Origin: Polaromonas sp.
GTDB lineage: Bacteria > Pseudomonadota > Gammaproteobacteria > Burkholderiales > Burkholderiaceae_C
Direction: 5' to 3'
NCBI GenBank assembly: GCA_030650875.1
Contig: JAUSDK010000176.1
Location: 1-41,760, forward strand
DNA: 41,760 bases
Below, one piece after another: positions 25,191-34,500 of the stretch. Below the pieces are notes generated by a model. The model was not told the DNA's origin, ran no database searches, and worked only from the letters and a program-made list of their open reading frames with translations. Within the stretch, counting starts at the first letter, position 1. Each line of letters opens with the position of its first letter. The position numbers were made by a program, and so were the translations under genes.

Positions 25191-25880
25191 TCAGACCGAC
25201 AGGTATTGCCGGATGTGTGCCACGTCGGTATCGGCGCGCGCGGTCTCGTGGACCAGTCGGCCGCCTTCGATCACAAAGAGCCGGTCGGCCACATCCAGCG
25301 CGAACGACAGCACCTGCTCCGAGACCACGATGGTGATGTCGCGCATCTTGCGAATTTCATTGAGCGCCTTGGCGATGTCCTTGATGATGGACGGCTGGAT
25401 GCCCTCGGTTGGCTCGTCCAGCAGCAGCACCTTCGGGTTGGTGACGAGCGCCCGCGCAATGGCAAGCTGCTGCTGCTGTCCGCCGGAAAGGTTGCCGCCC
25501 TTGCGCTTTTTCATGTCGAACAGCACCGGAAACAAGGCGTAGATTTCATCGGGTATCTGCTTGTGCCTGGCGTTCTCCAGGCCGGTCTGGATGTTTTCTT
25601 CCACCGTCAGGGTGGGGAAAATCATCCGGCCCTGCGGCACATAGGCAATGCCCTTGGCCACGCGCCTGTAGCTTTCGTCCCGGGTGACATCCTGGCCGCC
25701 CACCTCCACCTTGCCCGACTTGGTGGGCAGCACACCCATCAGGCTTTTGAACAGCGTGGTCTTGCCCATGCCGTTGCGCCCCATGATGGCGATGGTTTCC
25801 TTGGACCGCGCCTCGAACGAGATGCCGTGCAGCGCCTCGCTCTGGCCGTAGGCGACAAACAGATCCTTGACTGCCAGCAT
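25191..25880 (-). CDS. urtE: Urea/amide ABC transporter ATPase UrtE
   Basis: 229 residues. Walker A GRNGMGKTT (34-42), signature LSGGQQQ (131-137), Walker B LLLDEPT (152-158), and LFVAYGQSEALHGISF at the N-terminus; this is the LivF-like second ATPase of the urea uptake system. It pairs with UrtD below the UrtBC channel. The start at 25880 is preferred to an upstream one at 25931 because the domain begins immediately (MLAVKDLF). Confidence 0.93.
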   Translation of the reverse strand: MLAVKDLFVAYGQSEALHGISFEARSKETIAIMGRNGMGKTTLFKSLMGVLPTKSGKVEVGGQDVTRDESYRRVAKGIAYVPQGRMIFPTLTVEENIQTGLENARHKQIPDEIYALFPVLFDMKKRKGGNLSGGQQQQLAIARALVTNPKVLLLDEPTEGIQPSIIKDIAKALNEIRKMRDITIVVSEQVLSFALDVADRLFVIEGGRLVHETARADTDVAHIRQYLSV

Positions 25881-25927
25881 GTTTGAGTCCTTTGCGTTCT
25901 TGAATTGAATAGGTCGGGGAACCGGGC

Positions 25928-26671
25928 TCAATGGCCGAGGTAAACGTCGATGACACGGGGGTCGTTCTGGACCTTGTCCATCGACCCTTCGGCCAGGATT
26001 TTTCCCTGGTGCATCACGGTGACCTTGTGGGCGATGCGCTTGACGAACTCCATGTCGTGCTCGATCACGATGAGCGAGCGGTTGCGGGCGATGCGCTGCA
26101 GCAACTCGGCCGTCAGTTCACGCTCGCGCACGCTCATGCCGGCAATCGGCTCGTCGAGCATCAGCAGTTCGGGGTCCTGCATCAGCAGCATGCCAATTTC
26201 CAGCCACTGCTTTTGCCCGTGCGACAGCAGGCCGGCCTCGGCGTTCAGTTGATCGGCCAGGCCAATGTCCCGCACCACGTCCTCGATGCGCGCCCGGACC
26301 TCGTCGTCGCACGTGAAGGCCAGCGCGCCAAATACGCTGCGGCCTTTGGGGTAGGACACCTCCAGGTTCTTGAAGACGCTGAGGTTTTCATAGATCGACG
26401 GCGTCTGGAACTTGCGGCCTATGCCGGCCCGCACAATGCGGTGCTCCTGCAGCCCGCTCATTTCCTGGTTCTTGAACTTGATGCTGCCGCTGGAAGCGCG
26501 TGTCTTGCCGCAGATCAGGTCCAGCAAGGTGGTTTTACCCGCACCGTTGGGGCCGATGATCACGCGGAGTTCGCCACGGTCCACATACAGCGTCAGCTTG
26601 TCGATGGCCTTGAAGCCGTCAAAGGACACGGTGAGGTCTTCCACCGCAAGAACGAAATCGGTATTGCTCAT
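25928..26671 (-). CDS. urtD: Urea/amide ABC transporter ATPase UrtD
   Basis: 247 residues. Walker A GPNGAGKTT (40-48), unusual signature LSHGQKQ (149-155), which is normal for UrtD, and Walker B LLMLDEP (169-175). LivG-like with the GRKFQTPSIYENLSVFKNL segment. Works with UrtE. 36 bp behind urtC and 47 bp before urtE in the same operon. Confidence 0.94.
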   Translation of the reverse strand: MSNTDFVLAVEDLTVSFDGFKAIDKLTLYVDRGELRVIIGPNGAGKTTLLDLICGKTRASSGSIKFKNQEMSGLQEHRIVRAGIGRKFQTPSIYENLSVFKNLEVSYPKGRSVFGALAFTCDDEVRARIEDVVRDIGLADQLNAEAGLLSHGQKQWLEIGMLLMQDPELLMLDEPIAGMSVRERELTAELLQRIARNRSLIVIEHDMEFVKRIAHKVTVMHQGKILAEGSMDKVQNDPRVIDVYLGH

Positions 26672-26707
26672 GAGAAAGTTTTCCTGTGCTGGGCGACTAG
26701 GGGCTGA

Positions 26708-27898
26708 TCAGCCGTGTTGCTTGCTGATGCCGGCGGGCAACTCGCCGGCATCGGGTGCGATCACATTCGGGAAGGCGGCATGTGCGGCAGCCAGACGCCG
26801 GGCTTGCCGGGCCCGCTGGGCACGCCGCCTGGCCCACCAGGGTTTGAGCTTTTCCTCGTACAGGCCGGCCATTCCGTTCGGAAAAGCCATCACCACGCCA
26901 ATGAACAGCGCGGCCATCAGGAAGAGCCAGAGGTCGGGCGCGGTTTCTGAAAAATAGGTCTTGCCCGCATTGACCAGCAAGGTGCCATACACCGCGCCAA
27001 CCAGGCTCATCCGCCCGCCGACCGCAGCGTAGATCACCATTTCAATGGAAGGCACGATGCCGACGAAAGACGGCGACATGAACCCGACCTGCAGCGTGAA
27101 CATGGCCCCGCCGATGGCTGACATGGCTGCCGCCAGGCAAAAGGTGAACACCTTGAACATCGACACGTCATAGCCCGAGAACCGTACCCGGTCCTCCTTG
27201 TCGCGCATGGCCAGCAGCAGCGTTCCGAGCTTGCTGGTCTGTACCCAGCGGCACAGCAGGATGCAGCCGATCAGCAAGCCGCCATTGACGAAGTAAAGGA
27301 TGAGCTTGGCGCTGTCGGTGCGCGTGTCCCAGCCAAGCAGCGTCTTCAGGTCGGTCATGCCGTTGACGCCGCCCGTGTAGCCCTGCTGCCCGATGATCAG
27401 CACCGTCACGATCAGCGCCACGGCCTGCGTGATGATGGCAAAGTAAACCCCGCCCACACGCCGCTTGAACATGGCGTAGCTGACGATGAAAGCCAGCAGC
27501 GTCGGCACGGCAATCACAAGGATCAGTGTCAACGTCAGGCTCTGGAAGGGCTTCCACATCAGCGGCAGCGCGGTGATCTGGTTCCAGTCCATGAAGTCTG
27601 GAATGCCCGGCGTGGACTGGATTTTGGTCGAGATCGGATCGGACGCTTCGAGCTTGAGGAACATGGCCATGCAATAGCCACCCAGGCCAAAGAACACGCC
27701 CTGCCCCAGGCTGAGCGTGCCGCCCCAGCCCCACAGCATCACCAGGCCGATGGCGACAAAACCGTAGGTCAGGTACTTGCCCACCAGGTTCAGCCGAAAG
27801 CTGTCCAGCGCGAGCGGAAACACGACAAGAATCACAACGGCCAGCAGCAGCACGCTACCCAGCTTTGAGGTTTTTATCCAGTGCAATAGGTTCTTCAT
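26708..27898 (-). CDS. urtC: Urea/amide ABC transporter permease UrtC
   Basis: 396 residues, LivM-like with about nine or ten hydrophobic segments: TSKLGSVLLLAVVILVVFP, LVMLWGWGGTLSLGQGVFFGLG (the conserved SLGQ loop) and GGRMSLVGAVYGTLLVNAG. The C-terminal 60 residues form a basic, arginine-rich tail (KLKPWWARRRAQRARQARRL) in the cytoplasm. It pairs with UrtB. The family's GQG and EAA-like loops for ATPase docking are present. Confidence 0.93.
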   Translation of the reverse strand: MKNLLHWIKTSKLGSVLLLAVVILVVFPLALDSFRLNLVGKYLTYGFVAIGLVMLWGWGGTLSLGQGVFFGLGGYCMAMFLKLEASDPISTKIQSTPGIPDFMDWNQITALPLMWKPFQSLTLTLILVIAVPTLLAFIVSYAMFKRRVGGVYFAIITQAVALIVTVLIIGQQGYTGGVNGMTDLKTLLGWDTRTDSAKLILYFVNGGLLIGCILLCRWVQTSKLGTLLLAMRDKEDRVRFSGYDVSMFKVFTFCLAAAMSAIGGAMFTLQVGFMSPSFVGIVPSIEMVIYAAVGGRMSLVGAVYGTLLVNAGKTYFSETAPDLWLFLMAALFIGVVMAFPNGMAGLYEEKLKPWWARRRAQRARQARRLAAAHAAFPNVIAPDAGELPAGISKQHG

Positions 27899-27949
27899 GG
27901 TTCTTCTCGGGGGGTTGCTCGGGGTTGGATCGGTACGGGTCAGGACGGC

Positions 27950-28864
27950 TTAGCGGCGCACCTTGGAGGCGAACAGGCCTTGCGGACGGATCATCAGGAT
28001 CAGCACGATCAGGGACAGCGTCAGCACCTTGGCCATGGAGCCGGTCAGGAAGAACTCGGCAATCGACTGCGTCTGTGCGATGCCGAAGGCCGAAGCCACC
28101 GTGCCCAGCAAGCTGGCCGCGCCGCCGAAGGTCACGACCAGGAAGGCGTCCACGATGTAGAGCGAGCCGGAGGTCGGGCCGGTCGAGCCAATCGTGGTGA
28201 AAGCCGCACCGGCGATGCCGGCAATGCCGCAGCCGATGGCAAAGGTCAGGCGGTCGGTCCGGCTGGTGTTGATGCCGATGGCGTTCGCCATCATGCGGTT
28301 GGACACCGAAGCGCGAACCCGCAGACCCCAGCGCGACTTGTAGAGTGCCAGCATCACGCAAACCGTCACCAGCAAGGTCAGGCCCATCACGAACATGCCG
28401 TTGATCGGGATGTCCAGGCCTTCCTGCGGTGACCACGACCCCATCAGCCAGTCCGGCAGCGTCGGGCTGACTTCCTTGGGGCCAATGAAGGTCCGAAAAC
28501 ATTGCTGCATGCCCAGGCTCAGGCCCCAGGTGGCCAGCAGCGTGTCGAGCGGTCGCTTGTACAGGTGCCGGATCAGCGCCCATTCGGCGAGCCAGCCGGC
28601 GGCAAAGGCCAGCACGAAAGCGAGCAGGATCGCAAAGGGAAAGTAATAGGCGACGAAGCCGGGAAAGCGGGCTTCGACGAAGGTGGACACCATGTAGATG
28701 GTGTAGGCGCCAATGGTCATGAACTCGCCGTGGGCGAGGTTGATCACCCCCATCTGGCCGAAAATGATGGCCAGGCCCAGCCCCATTAAAAGCAGCACGG
28801 CAAACAGGCTCAGGCCGGCAAAGCCCTGCATCATGGTGATATTGAGGATTTCAGAAACGGTCAT
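27950..28864 (-). CDS. urtB: Urea/amide ABC transporter permease UrtB
   Basis: 304 residues, LivH-like, with eight or so membrane segments: GLSLFAVLLLMGLGLAIIFG, NLAHGEFMTIGAYTIYM, and GINTSRTDRLTFAIGCGIAG. Many UrtB proteins carry a long N-terminal extracytoplasmic extension; this one does not, like the short forms found in amide clusters. 81 bp behind urtA and 51 bp before urtC. Confidence 0.92.
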   Translation of the reverse strand: MTVSEILNITMMQGFAGLSLFAVLLLMGLGLAIIFGQMGVINLAHGEFMTIGAYTIYMVSTFVEARFPGFVAYYFPFAILLAFVLAFAAGWLAEWALIRHLYKRPLDTLLATWGLSLGMQQCFRTFIGPKEVSPTLPDWLMGSWSPQEGLDIPINGMFVMGLTLLVTVCVMLALYKSRWGLRVRASVSNRMMANAIGINTSRTDRLTFAIGCGIAGIAGAAFTTIGSTGPTSGSLYIVDAFLVVTFGGAASLLGTVASAFGIAQTQSIAEFFLTGSMAKVLTLSLIVLILMIRPQGLFASKVRR

Positions 28865-28945
28865 GGTGCGCTTTCCGCCGGGGTGAAACTTCTAAAGATT
28901 TAAAAGACCACCCCTGCCGGAGTGGCCTTGCCTGCCAAACCCGGC

Positions 28946-30214
28946 TTATTGGTAGCCTTTTGGAAACGGATCGGGCTTGATCAGATCGGCCGACTCGGCC
29001 ACCACCTTGAAGCTGGCGTCGCGCTGCCCCTGGCCGATGCGCGCCTTGCTCCACAAATGGTGGTTGGCGTCAATCTTTACGTAGCCTTCGGGCGCGGTTT
29101 TCAGCTCGATGCCAGGCGAGGCGGCGACGACTTTGTCCACGTCAAAGCTGCCGGCTTTTTCAACCGCTGCTTTCCACAGCCATGGCCCCAGGTAGCCGGC
29201 CTGCGTCACGTCGCCAATCACGGCGTCCTTGCCGTACTTGGCCTTGAAGGCCGCAACAAACTTCTTGTTGTTGTCGTTGTCCAGCGACTGGAAGTACTTC
29301 ATCGACGAGTAAAAGCCGGCAAAGTTCTCTCCGCCCACGCCAGTCATTTCGTCTTCCGTCACGGACAGGGTCAGCAGGAACTGCTTGTCCCCGGTGATGC
29401 CCGCGGCCTTGAGCTGCTTGTAGAAGGCCACGTTGGAGCCCCCCACCACGGCGCAGAAGATGCAGTCGGGCTTGGCCACCTTGATCTTGTTGATCAGCGA
29501 GTTGAAGTTGGTATTGCCCAGCGGGTAATACTCTTCACCGACGACCTTGCCCTTTTGGTAGGCCTCGATGTGCTTGCGCGCAATCTTCATCGACGTGCGC
29601 GGCCAGATGTAGTCAGAGCCGACGAGGAAGAAGGTTTTGGCCTTCTTCTCTTTTGCGCCCCAATCCAGGCTCCAGATAATTTGCTGCGTGGCTTCCTGGC
29701 CGGTGTAGATCACATTCTTGGACTGCTCCAGGCCTTCATAGAAGGTCGGGTAGTAGAGCAAGCCGTTTTCTTTTTCAAAGATCGGCAACACCGCCTTGCG
29801 CGAGGCCGAAGTCCAGCAGCCAAACACGGCGGCGCAGTGGTCGTTGACCAGCAGCTTTTTAGATTTTTCGGAAAAGGTGGGCCAGTCGGACGCGCCGTCT
29901 TCCTTGATGACCTTGATCTTGCGGCCCAGAACACCGCCCATGGCGTTGATCTGGTCAATCGCGAGTTGTTCGGCCTGGATGGAGCCGGTTTCGGAAATCG
30001 CCATGGTGCCGGTGGCCGAGTGCAACTGACCCACGGTGACTTCCGTGTCCGTGACGGCCAGCTTGGTGGTGTTGACCTTGGCGGTCGGGAACTGCTGCGC
30101 CAGCACGAGCGACGGAACGCCGGCCAGCGGCGACATGGCCATCAACTGCAGCAACCTGCGGCGCGTGGCTGAATCAGGAAGAGTGGAAAGCGGAGAAGAC
30201 GAATCAGCTGACAT
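28946..30214 (-). CDS. urtA: Urea/short-chain amide ABC transporter substrate-binding protein
   Basis: 422 residues from ATG 30214, with AGGAGT upstream. The N-terminus has TRRRLLQLM (residues 17-25), a probable Tat signal, ending near LVLAQQF. The mature protein is a Leu/Ile/Val-binding-like fold: VGQLHSATGTMAISETGSIQ, VFGCWTSASRKAVLPIFE, YYPLGNTNFNSLINKIK. UrtA binds urea; the close relative FmdD of Methylophilus serves formamide and urea, and the nearby fmdA and amiE make either or both ligands possible. First gene of the leftward operon and divergent from amiE. In-frame upstream starts to 30448 overlap the promoter region and amiE. Confidence 0.93.
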   Translation of the reverse strand: MSADSSSPLSTLPDSATRRRLLQLMAMSPLAGVPSLVLAQQFPTAKVNTTKLAVTDTEVTVGQLHSATGTMAISETGSIQAEQLAIDQINAMGGVLGRKIKVIKEDGASDWPTFSEKSKKLLVNDHCAAVFGCWTSASRKAVLPIFEKENGLLYYPTFYEGLEQSKNVIYTGQEATQQIIWSLDWGAKEKKAKTFFLVGSDYIWPRTSMKIARKHIEAYQKGKVVGEEYYPLGNTNFNSLINKIKVAKPDCIFCAVVGGSNVAFYKQLKAAGITGDKQFLLTLSVTEDEMTGVGGENFAGFYSSMKYFQSLDNDNNKKFVAAFKAKYGKDAVIGDVTQAGYLGPWLWKAAVEKAGSFDVDKVVAASPGIELKTAPEGYVKIDANHHLWSKARIGQGQRDASFKVVAESADLIKPDPFPKGYQ

Positions 30215-30302
30215 AGGGACTCCTGGAAGGTGGGGGGTTTCCGCATCCCGTTGCCAGGCCTGCGTTGGAGTGAAATTTATCTGCCGCACCGCTATTCGGG
30301 AA

Positions 30303-30318
30303 TACGTCAATTGACGTA
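30303..30318. promoter_or_regulatory. 16 bp palindrome TACGTCAATTGACGTA between urtA and amiE
   Basis: Perfect 16 bp palindrome in the 178 bp region between the divergent urtA and amiE genes, 89 bp before the urtA start and 75 bp before amiE. It overlaps a second inverted repeat, CGTAG-TGCG-CTACG (30315-30328). Position and symmetry suggest a dimeric regulator that controls both operons; the LuxR-type response regulator at 34929 is the obvious candidate. Confidence 0.6.
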
Positions 30319-30392
30319 GTGCGCTACGCACACGGCGGCGCCACACTGGCAGGCCACCCACACCACAGACGACCAACAACAGGAGTACGAAG

Positions 30393-31418
30393 ATGCGACA
30401 TGGTGATATTTCAGGCAGCGCGGATTGCGTCGGCGTTGCCGTCGTCAACTACAAGATGCCGCGGCTGCACACCCGGGCCGAAGTGCTGGACAACGCCCGC
30501 AAGATTGCCGACATGCTGGTCGGCATGAAGCAGGGCCTGCCCGGCATGGACCTGGTGATCTTTCCGGAATACTCAACGCAGGGCATCATGTATGACCGCG
30601 ATGAAATGTATGAAACCGCCGCCGTCATACCGGGTGAAGAAACCGCCATCTTTGCCCAGGCGTGCCGCAAGGCCAAGGTCTGGGGCGTTTTTTCACTGAC
30701 CGGCGAGCGCCACGAAGAGCACCCGAACAAGGCGCCCTACAACACCCTGATCCTGATGAATGACCAGGGCGAGATCGTGCAGAAGTACCGCAAGATCATG
30801 CCCTGGACGCCGATTGAAGGCTGGTATCCGGGCGACCGCACCTACATGACGGAGGGCCCCAAGGGCCTGAAGATCAGCCTCATCATTTGCGATGACGGCA
30901 ACTACCCCGAGATCTGGCGCGATTGCGCCATGAAGGGCGCCGAGTTGATCGTGCGCTGCCAGGGCTATATGTACCCGGCCAAGGAGCAGCAGGTGCTGGT
31001 GGCCAAGGCCATGGCCTGGATGAACAACGTGTATGTGGCCGTGGCCAATGCCGCCGGCTTTGACGGCGTGTACTCGTATTTCGGGCATTCCGCCATCGTC
31101 GGATTTGACGGCCGCACACTGGGCGAGTGCGGCGAGGAAGAAATGGGGATCCAGTACGCCGAACTGTCCATGGGCCTGATCCGCGACACGCGCAAGAACG
31201 GCCAGTCGCAAAACCATTTGTTCAAGTTGCTGCATCGCGGCTACACCGGCACCATCAACTCGGGCGAGGATGCCGGCGGCGTGGCGGACTGTCCGCTTGA
31301 TTTTTACAAGACCTGGGTCAATGACCCGCAAAAAGCGCGCGCCATGGTGGAGGCCATCACCCGCACGACCCCGGGCACGCCCGAATGCCCGATAGAAGGC
31401 ATTCCGAACGGCGCCTAG
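30393..31418 (+). CDS. amiE: Aliphatic amidase AmiE
   Basis: 341 residues, very close in sequence to the Pseudomonas amidase ([20 protein letters not shown] onward). The nitrilase catalytic triad is complete and at the textbook positions: Glu59 (FPEYSTQG), Lys134 (KYRKIMPW) and Cys166 ([10 protein letters not shown]). It hydrolyses acetamide, propionamide and similar short amides to acids and ammonia. AGGAG eight bases before the ATG is a good ribosome site. It is divergent from urtABCDE-fmdAB and followed by the transporter-kinase gene, so it is likely to be induced through that system. Related formamidase AmiF starts differently. Confidence 0.97.
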   Translation: MRHGDISGSADCVGVAVVNYKMPRLHTRAEVLDNARKIADMLVGMKQGLPGMDLVIFPEYSTQGIMYDRDEMYETAAVIPGEETAIFAQACRKAKVWGVFSLTGERHEEHPNKAPYNTLILMNDQGEIVQKYRKIMPWTPIEGWYPGDRTYMTEGPKGLKISLIICDDGNYPEIWRDCAMKGAELIVRCQGYMYPAKEQQVLVAKAMAWMNNVYVAVANAAGFDGVYSYFGHSAIVGFDGRTLGECGEEEMGIQYAELSMGLIRDTRKNGQSQNHLFKLLHRGYTGTINSGEDAGGVADCPLDFYKTWVNDPQKARAMVEAITRTTPGTPECPIEGIPNGA

Positions 31419-31444
31419 AAACCCGCCGCCCCCACGTGCCAGCG

Positions 31445-31486
31445 CCCCGGAAAACCGGGGAGCCTCCGCTGAATCGGCCTTCAGCG
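31445..31486 (+). other. Two adjacent hairpins in the amiE-kinase gap
   Basis: CCCCGG-AAAA-CCGGGG (31445-31460) and CGCTGAA-TCGGCC-TTCAGCG (31467-31486), both perfect. The first lacks a T tract, so it is a poor intrinsic terminator. AGGAG follows at 31489-31493. They could separate amiE expression from that of the kinase or form a regulatory leader. Confidence 0.5.
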
Positions 31487-31504
31487 ACAGGAGTGGTACG
31501 TTTA

Positions 31505-31549
31505 TTGCTTGAGCCCTGCATGCCTAACTGCCAGCTCAAGCGCGCGTGA
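31505..31549 (+). CDS. Possible leader ORF coupled to the kinase gene
   Basis: An open frame (TTG 31505, or ATG 31520 giving MPNCQLKRA) ends with TGA at 31547-31549, overlapping the GTG start of the kinase as GTGA. AGGAG at 31489-31493 is 11 bases before the TTG. A long-range 8 bp stem (GCTTGAGC 31507-31514 with GCTCAAGC 31534-31541) spans it. The kinase start has no ribosome site of its own, so coupled translation is plausible. Very short; could be chance. Confidence 0.3.
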   Translation: MLEPCMPNCQLKRA

Positions 31550-34500
31550 CCCAGCCGACCCAACCGACACCGCCCACCCAAAAAATCTTCCGTATCCGGC
31601 GCGACTACAACACCTGGGTCGCCAACGAGACGATGGAGGATTTCTCGCTGCGCTTCACACCGCGCGGGCGGCGCCATTGGTCCGAGTTCCGTGTCGCCAA
31701 TACCGCGCTGGGCGCGGTCTCGTTCCTTGCGCTGGAGGCCATTGGCGCCGCCATGGCCCTGAACTACGGTTTCACCAACACGTTCTGGGCCATCCTGATG
31801 GTGGGCCTGCTGATCTTCCTGACCGCGCTGCCCATCAGCTACTACGCCGCCCGACACGCCATCGACATGGACTTGCTGACGCGCGGCGCGGGCTTTGGCT
31901 ACCTCGGCTCGACGATTACCTCGCTGATCTACGCCAGCTTTACCTTCATCTTCTTTGCGCTGGAGGCGGCCATCATGGCCTCGGCGTTGCAGCTGTACTT
32001 CACGGATTGGTCGCTGACCGTCTGCTACCTGCTGTCTTCGCTGATCATCATTCCCTTCGTCACCTATGGCATCACCTTCATCAGCCGGCTTCAGCTCTGG
32101 ACCCAGCCCTTGTGGCTGCTGCTGCTGCTCTCGCCTTACCTGGCCATCCTGATCAAGGACCCGTCGGTGTTCCTGCAGGTTCGCAGCCTGTCGGGCTACG
32201 CCTCCGGCGATAGCGGCTTTGACTGGCTCATGTTCGGCTCGGCGGCCACCATGGCCTTTGCGCTGGTGGTGCAGGTGGGCGAGCAGGTCGATTTCCTGCG
32301 CTTCCTGCCGGAAAAAACGCCTGGCAACCGCAGGCGCTGGTGGTTTTCGGTGCTGACCGCCGGCCCGGGCTGGATCGTCCCCGGCATGTGCAAGATGATG
32401 GGCGGGGTGCTGCTGGCCTATCTGGTGCTGCAAGCCCAATTGCCGGTTGAAAAAGCGCTGGATCCCACGCAGATGTACCTCGCCGGTTTCAGCTACGTCT
32501 TCACCCATCCGGCCATTGCCCTTCTTGCCACCGTCCTGTTTGTCGTGGTCTCGCAGGTCAAGATCAATGTGACCAATGCCTATGCAGGCTCGCTCGCCTG
32601 GTCCAATTTCTTCGCGCGCCTGACGCACAGCCATCCGGGCCGCGTGGTCTGGCTGGTGTTCAATGTGGGCATTGCCATCTTGCTGTTGACGCTGGGTGTC
32701 TTCAAGGCGCTGGAGCAGGTGCTGGGCCTGTATGCGAACCTCGCCACCGCATGGGTCGGCGCGCTGGTGGCCGATCTCGTCATCAACAAGCCACTGGGTC
32801 TGTCGCCAAAAGGGATTGAATTCAAGCGCGCCCACCTGTATGACATCAATCCGGTGGGCGTCGGTGCAACGCTGCTGGCCAGCCTGACCGGGATCGTCTG
32901 CTACACCGGCGGTCTGGGCGCCTGGGCGCAGGCCTTCTCGCCCATGATTGCGCTGGCTGTGGCCCTGCTGGCCTCGCCCCTGCTGGCCTGGACGACCGGC
33001 GGGCGCTTTTATATCGCCCGCAAGAGTCCCCGCTTGTGGCAGCCGGGCCAACTGGTGCCATGCACGGTCTGCGAGAACCGTTTTGAATCCGAGGACATGG
33101 CGTTTTGCCCGGCCTATGGCGAGGCGATCTGTTCCCTGTGCTGCACGCTGGAGTCACGCTGCCATGACCGCTGCAAGACCCGATCGCGTTCCACAGAGCA
33201 AATGCAGGACCTGCTGGGCAAGCTGCTGCCAGGTGCGCTGTCATCCCGAATCAATTTTCGCGTCACCCATTACCTGGTGGTGCTGAGCTCGCTGGCGGTG
33301 TTGCTCACCGCCGTCATGGGCCTGGTTTATTACCAGGAAGCCATTGCCTCCGCATTGGACCCGGCGCAGCGCGCCACCGTGTGGCTGGCGTTCCAGAAAA
33401 CCTACACGCTGCTCTTGCTGGTGCTGGCCGTTGGCGCCTGGTGGGTCGTGCTGGGCGTGGAAAGCCGCCAGGTGGCCCAGGAAGAATCCAACCACCAGAA
33501 CCAGTTGCTGCTGCGTGAAATAAAGGCGCATGAGCAAACCGACGCGGCCCTGCAGCAGGCCAAGGAAGCCGCCGAGGCCGCCAACCAGGCCAAGACCCGC
33601 TACGTCACGGGCGTCAGCCATGAATTTCGCACGCCGCTCAATAGCATCCTGGGGTATTCGCAAGTGCTGCTGCGCAACGACAAGGCCACGGGCGAATTGC
33701 GGCGCCAGGTCACGACGATCCAGCGCAGCGGCCAGCATCTGGCCAGCCTGATCGACGGCATGCTCGACCTGGCGCGCATTGAGGCCGGTCGCATGCAGAT
33801 TGACAACGCGGCCATTTCCTTTCGCGATTTTCTGGATGACGTGGTCAAGATGGTGGAGCCGCAAGCCGTGGCCAAGGGCCTGGTGTTCACCTTCGATGCG
33901 CCGAGGCGTCTGCCCGCCTACATCCACACCGATGCCAAGCGGCTGCGGCAAATCCTGCTGAACCTGCTGGCCAACGCCATTAAATTTACCGAGCACGGCA
34001 GCGTCACGCTGCGCGTGCAGCACCGCATGGAGGTGGCGCGCTTTGAGGTGATCGACACCGGCGTCGGCATTGACAGCCACGATCACGCGCGAATTTTCCT
34101 GCCCTTCGAGCGCGGCAGCTCGGGCCGGCGAACCCAGGAGCCCGGCACCGGACTGGGCCTGACCATCACCCAATTGCTGACAGAGCTCATGGGCGGCGAG
34201 ATCTCCATGGAAAGCACGATTGGCCAGGGAAGCAACTTCAAGGTTCGCATGTACCTGCGCGAGTTGACGGCGCTGGACCAGCATGCAGTGAAAGACCACC
34301 GCCGCATCATCGGCTATGAAGGCCCGCAGCGCCGCATCCTGCTGGTGGACGACCAGGCGAGTCAGCGCCAGTTGCTGGCCGCGCTGCTGGCCCCGCTCGG
34401 GTTTGCGCTCAGCGAAGCCGCCAGCGGGCTTGAGTGCGTTGAGGCCGTGGGCCGCGAGATCCCCGATGCGGTGCTGCTGGATGTGAACATGGACGGCATG

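Noticed and set aside
27855-28583. A 242 codon minus-strand frame overlapping urtB
   Set aside because: Same strand but a different frame from UrtB; UrtB has the full LivH pattern and the alternative is Pro/Arg/Asp-rich.
30247-30262. A sigma-54-like sequence on the minus strand before urtA (TGGCAACGGGATGC)
   Set aside because: The spacing between the GG and GC elements is one base too short (9 instead of 10), so it is not a convincing sigma-54 promoter.
31445-31460. CCCCGG-AAAA-CCGGGG as the terminator of amiE
   Set aside because: There is no T tract after the stem, so it is listed only as a hairpin.
31357-33051. A 564 codon minus-strand frame opposite the transporter-kinase
   Set aside because: Low-complexity Gln/Arg/His translation; the opposite frame encodes the membrane domain with well-defined hydrophobic segments.
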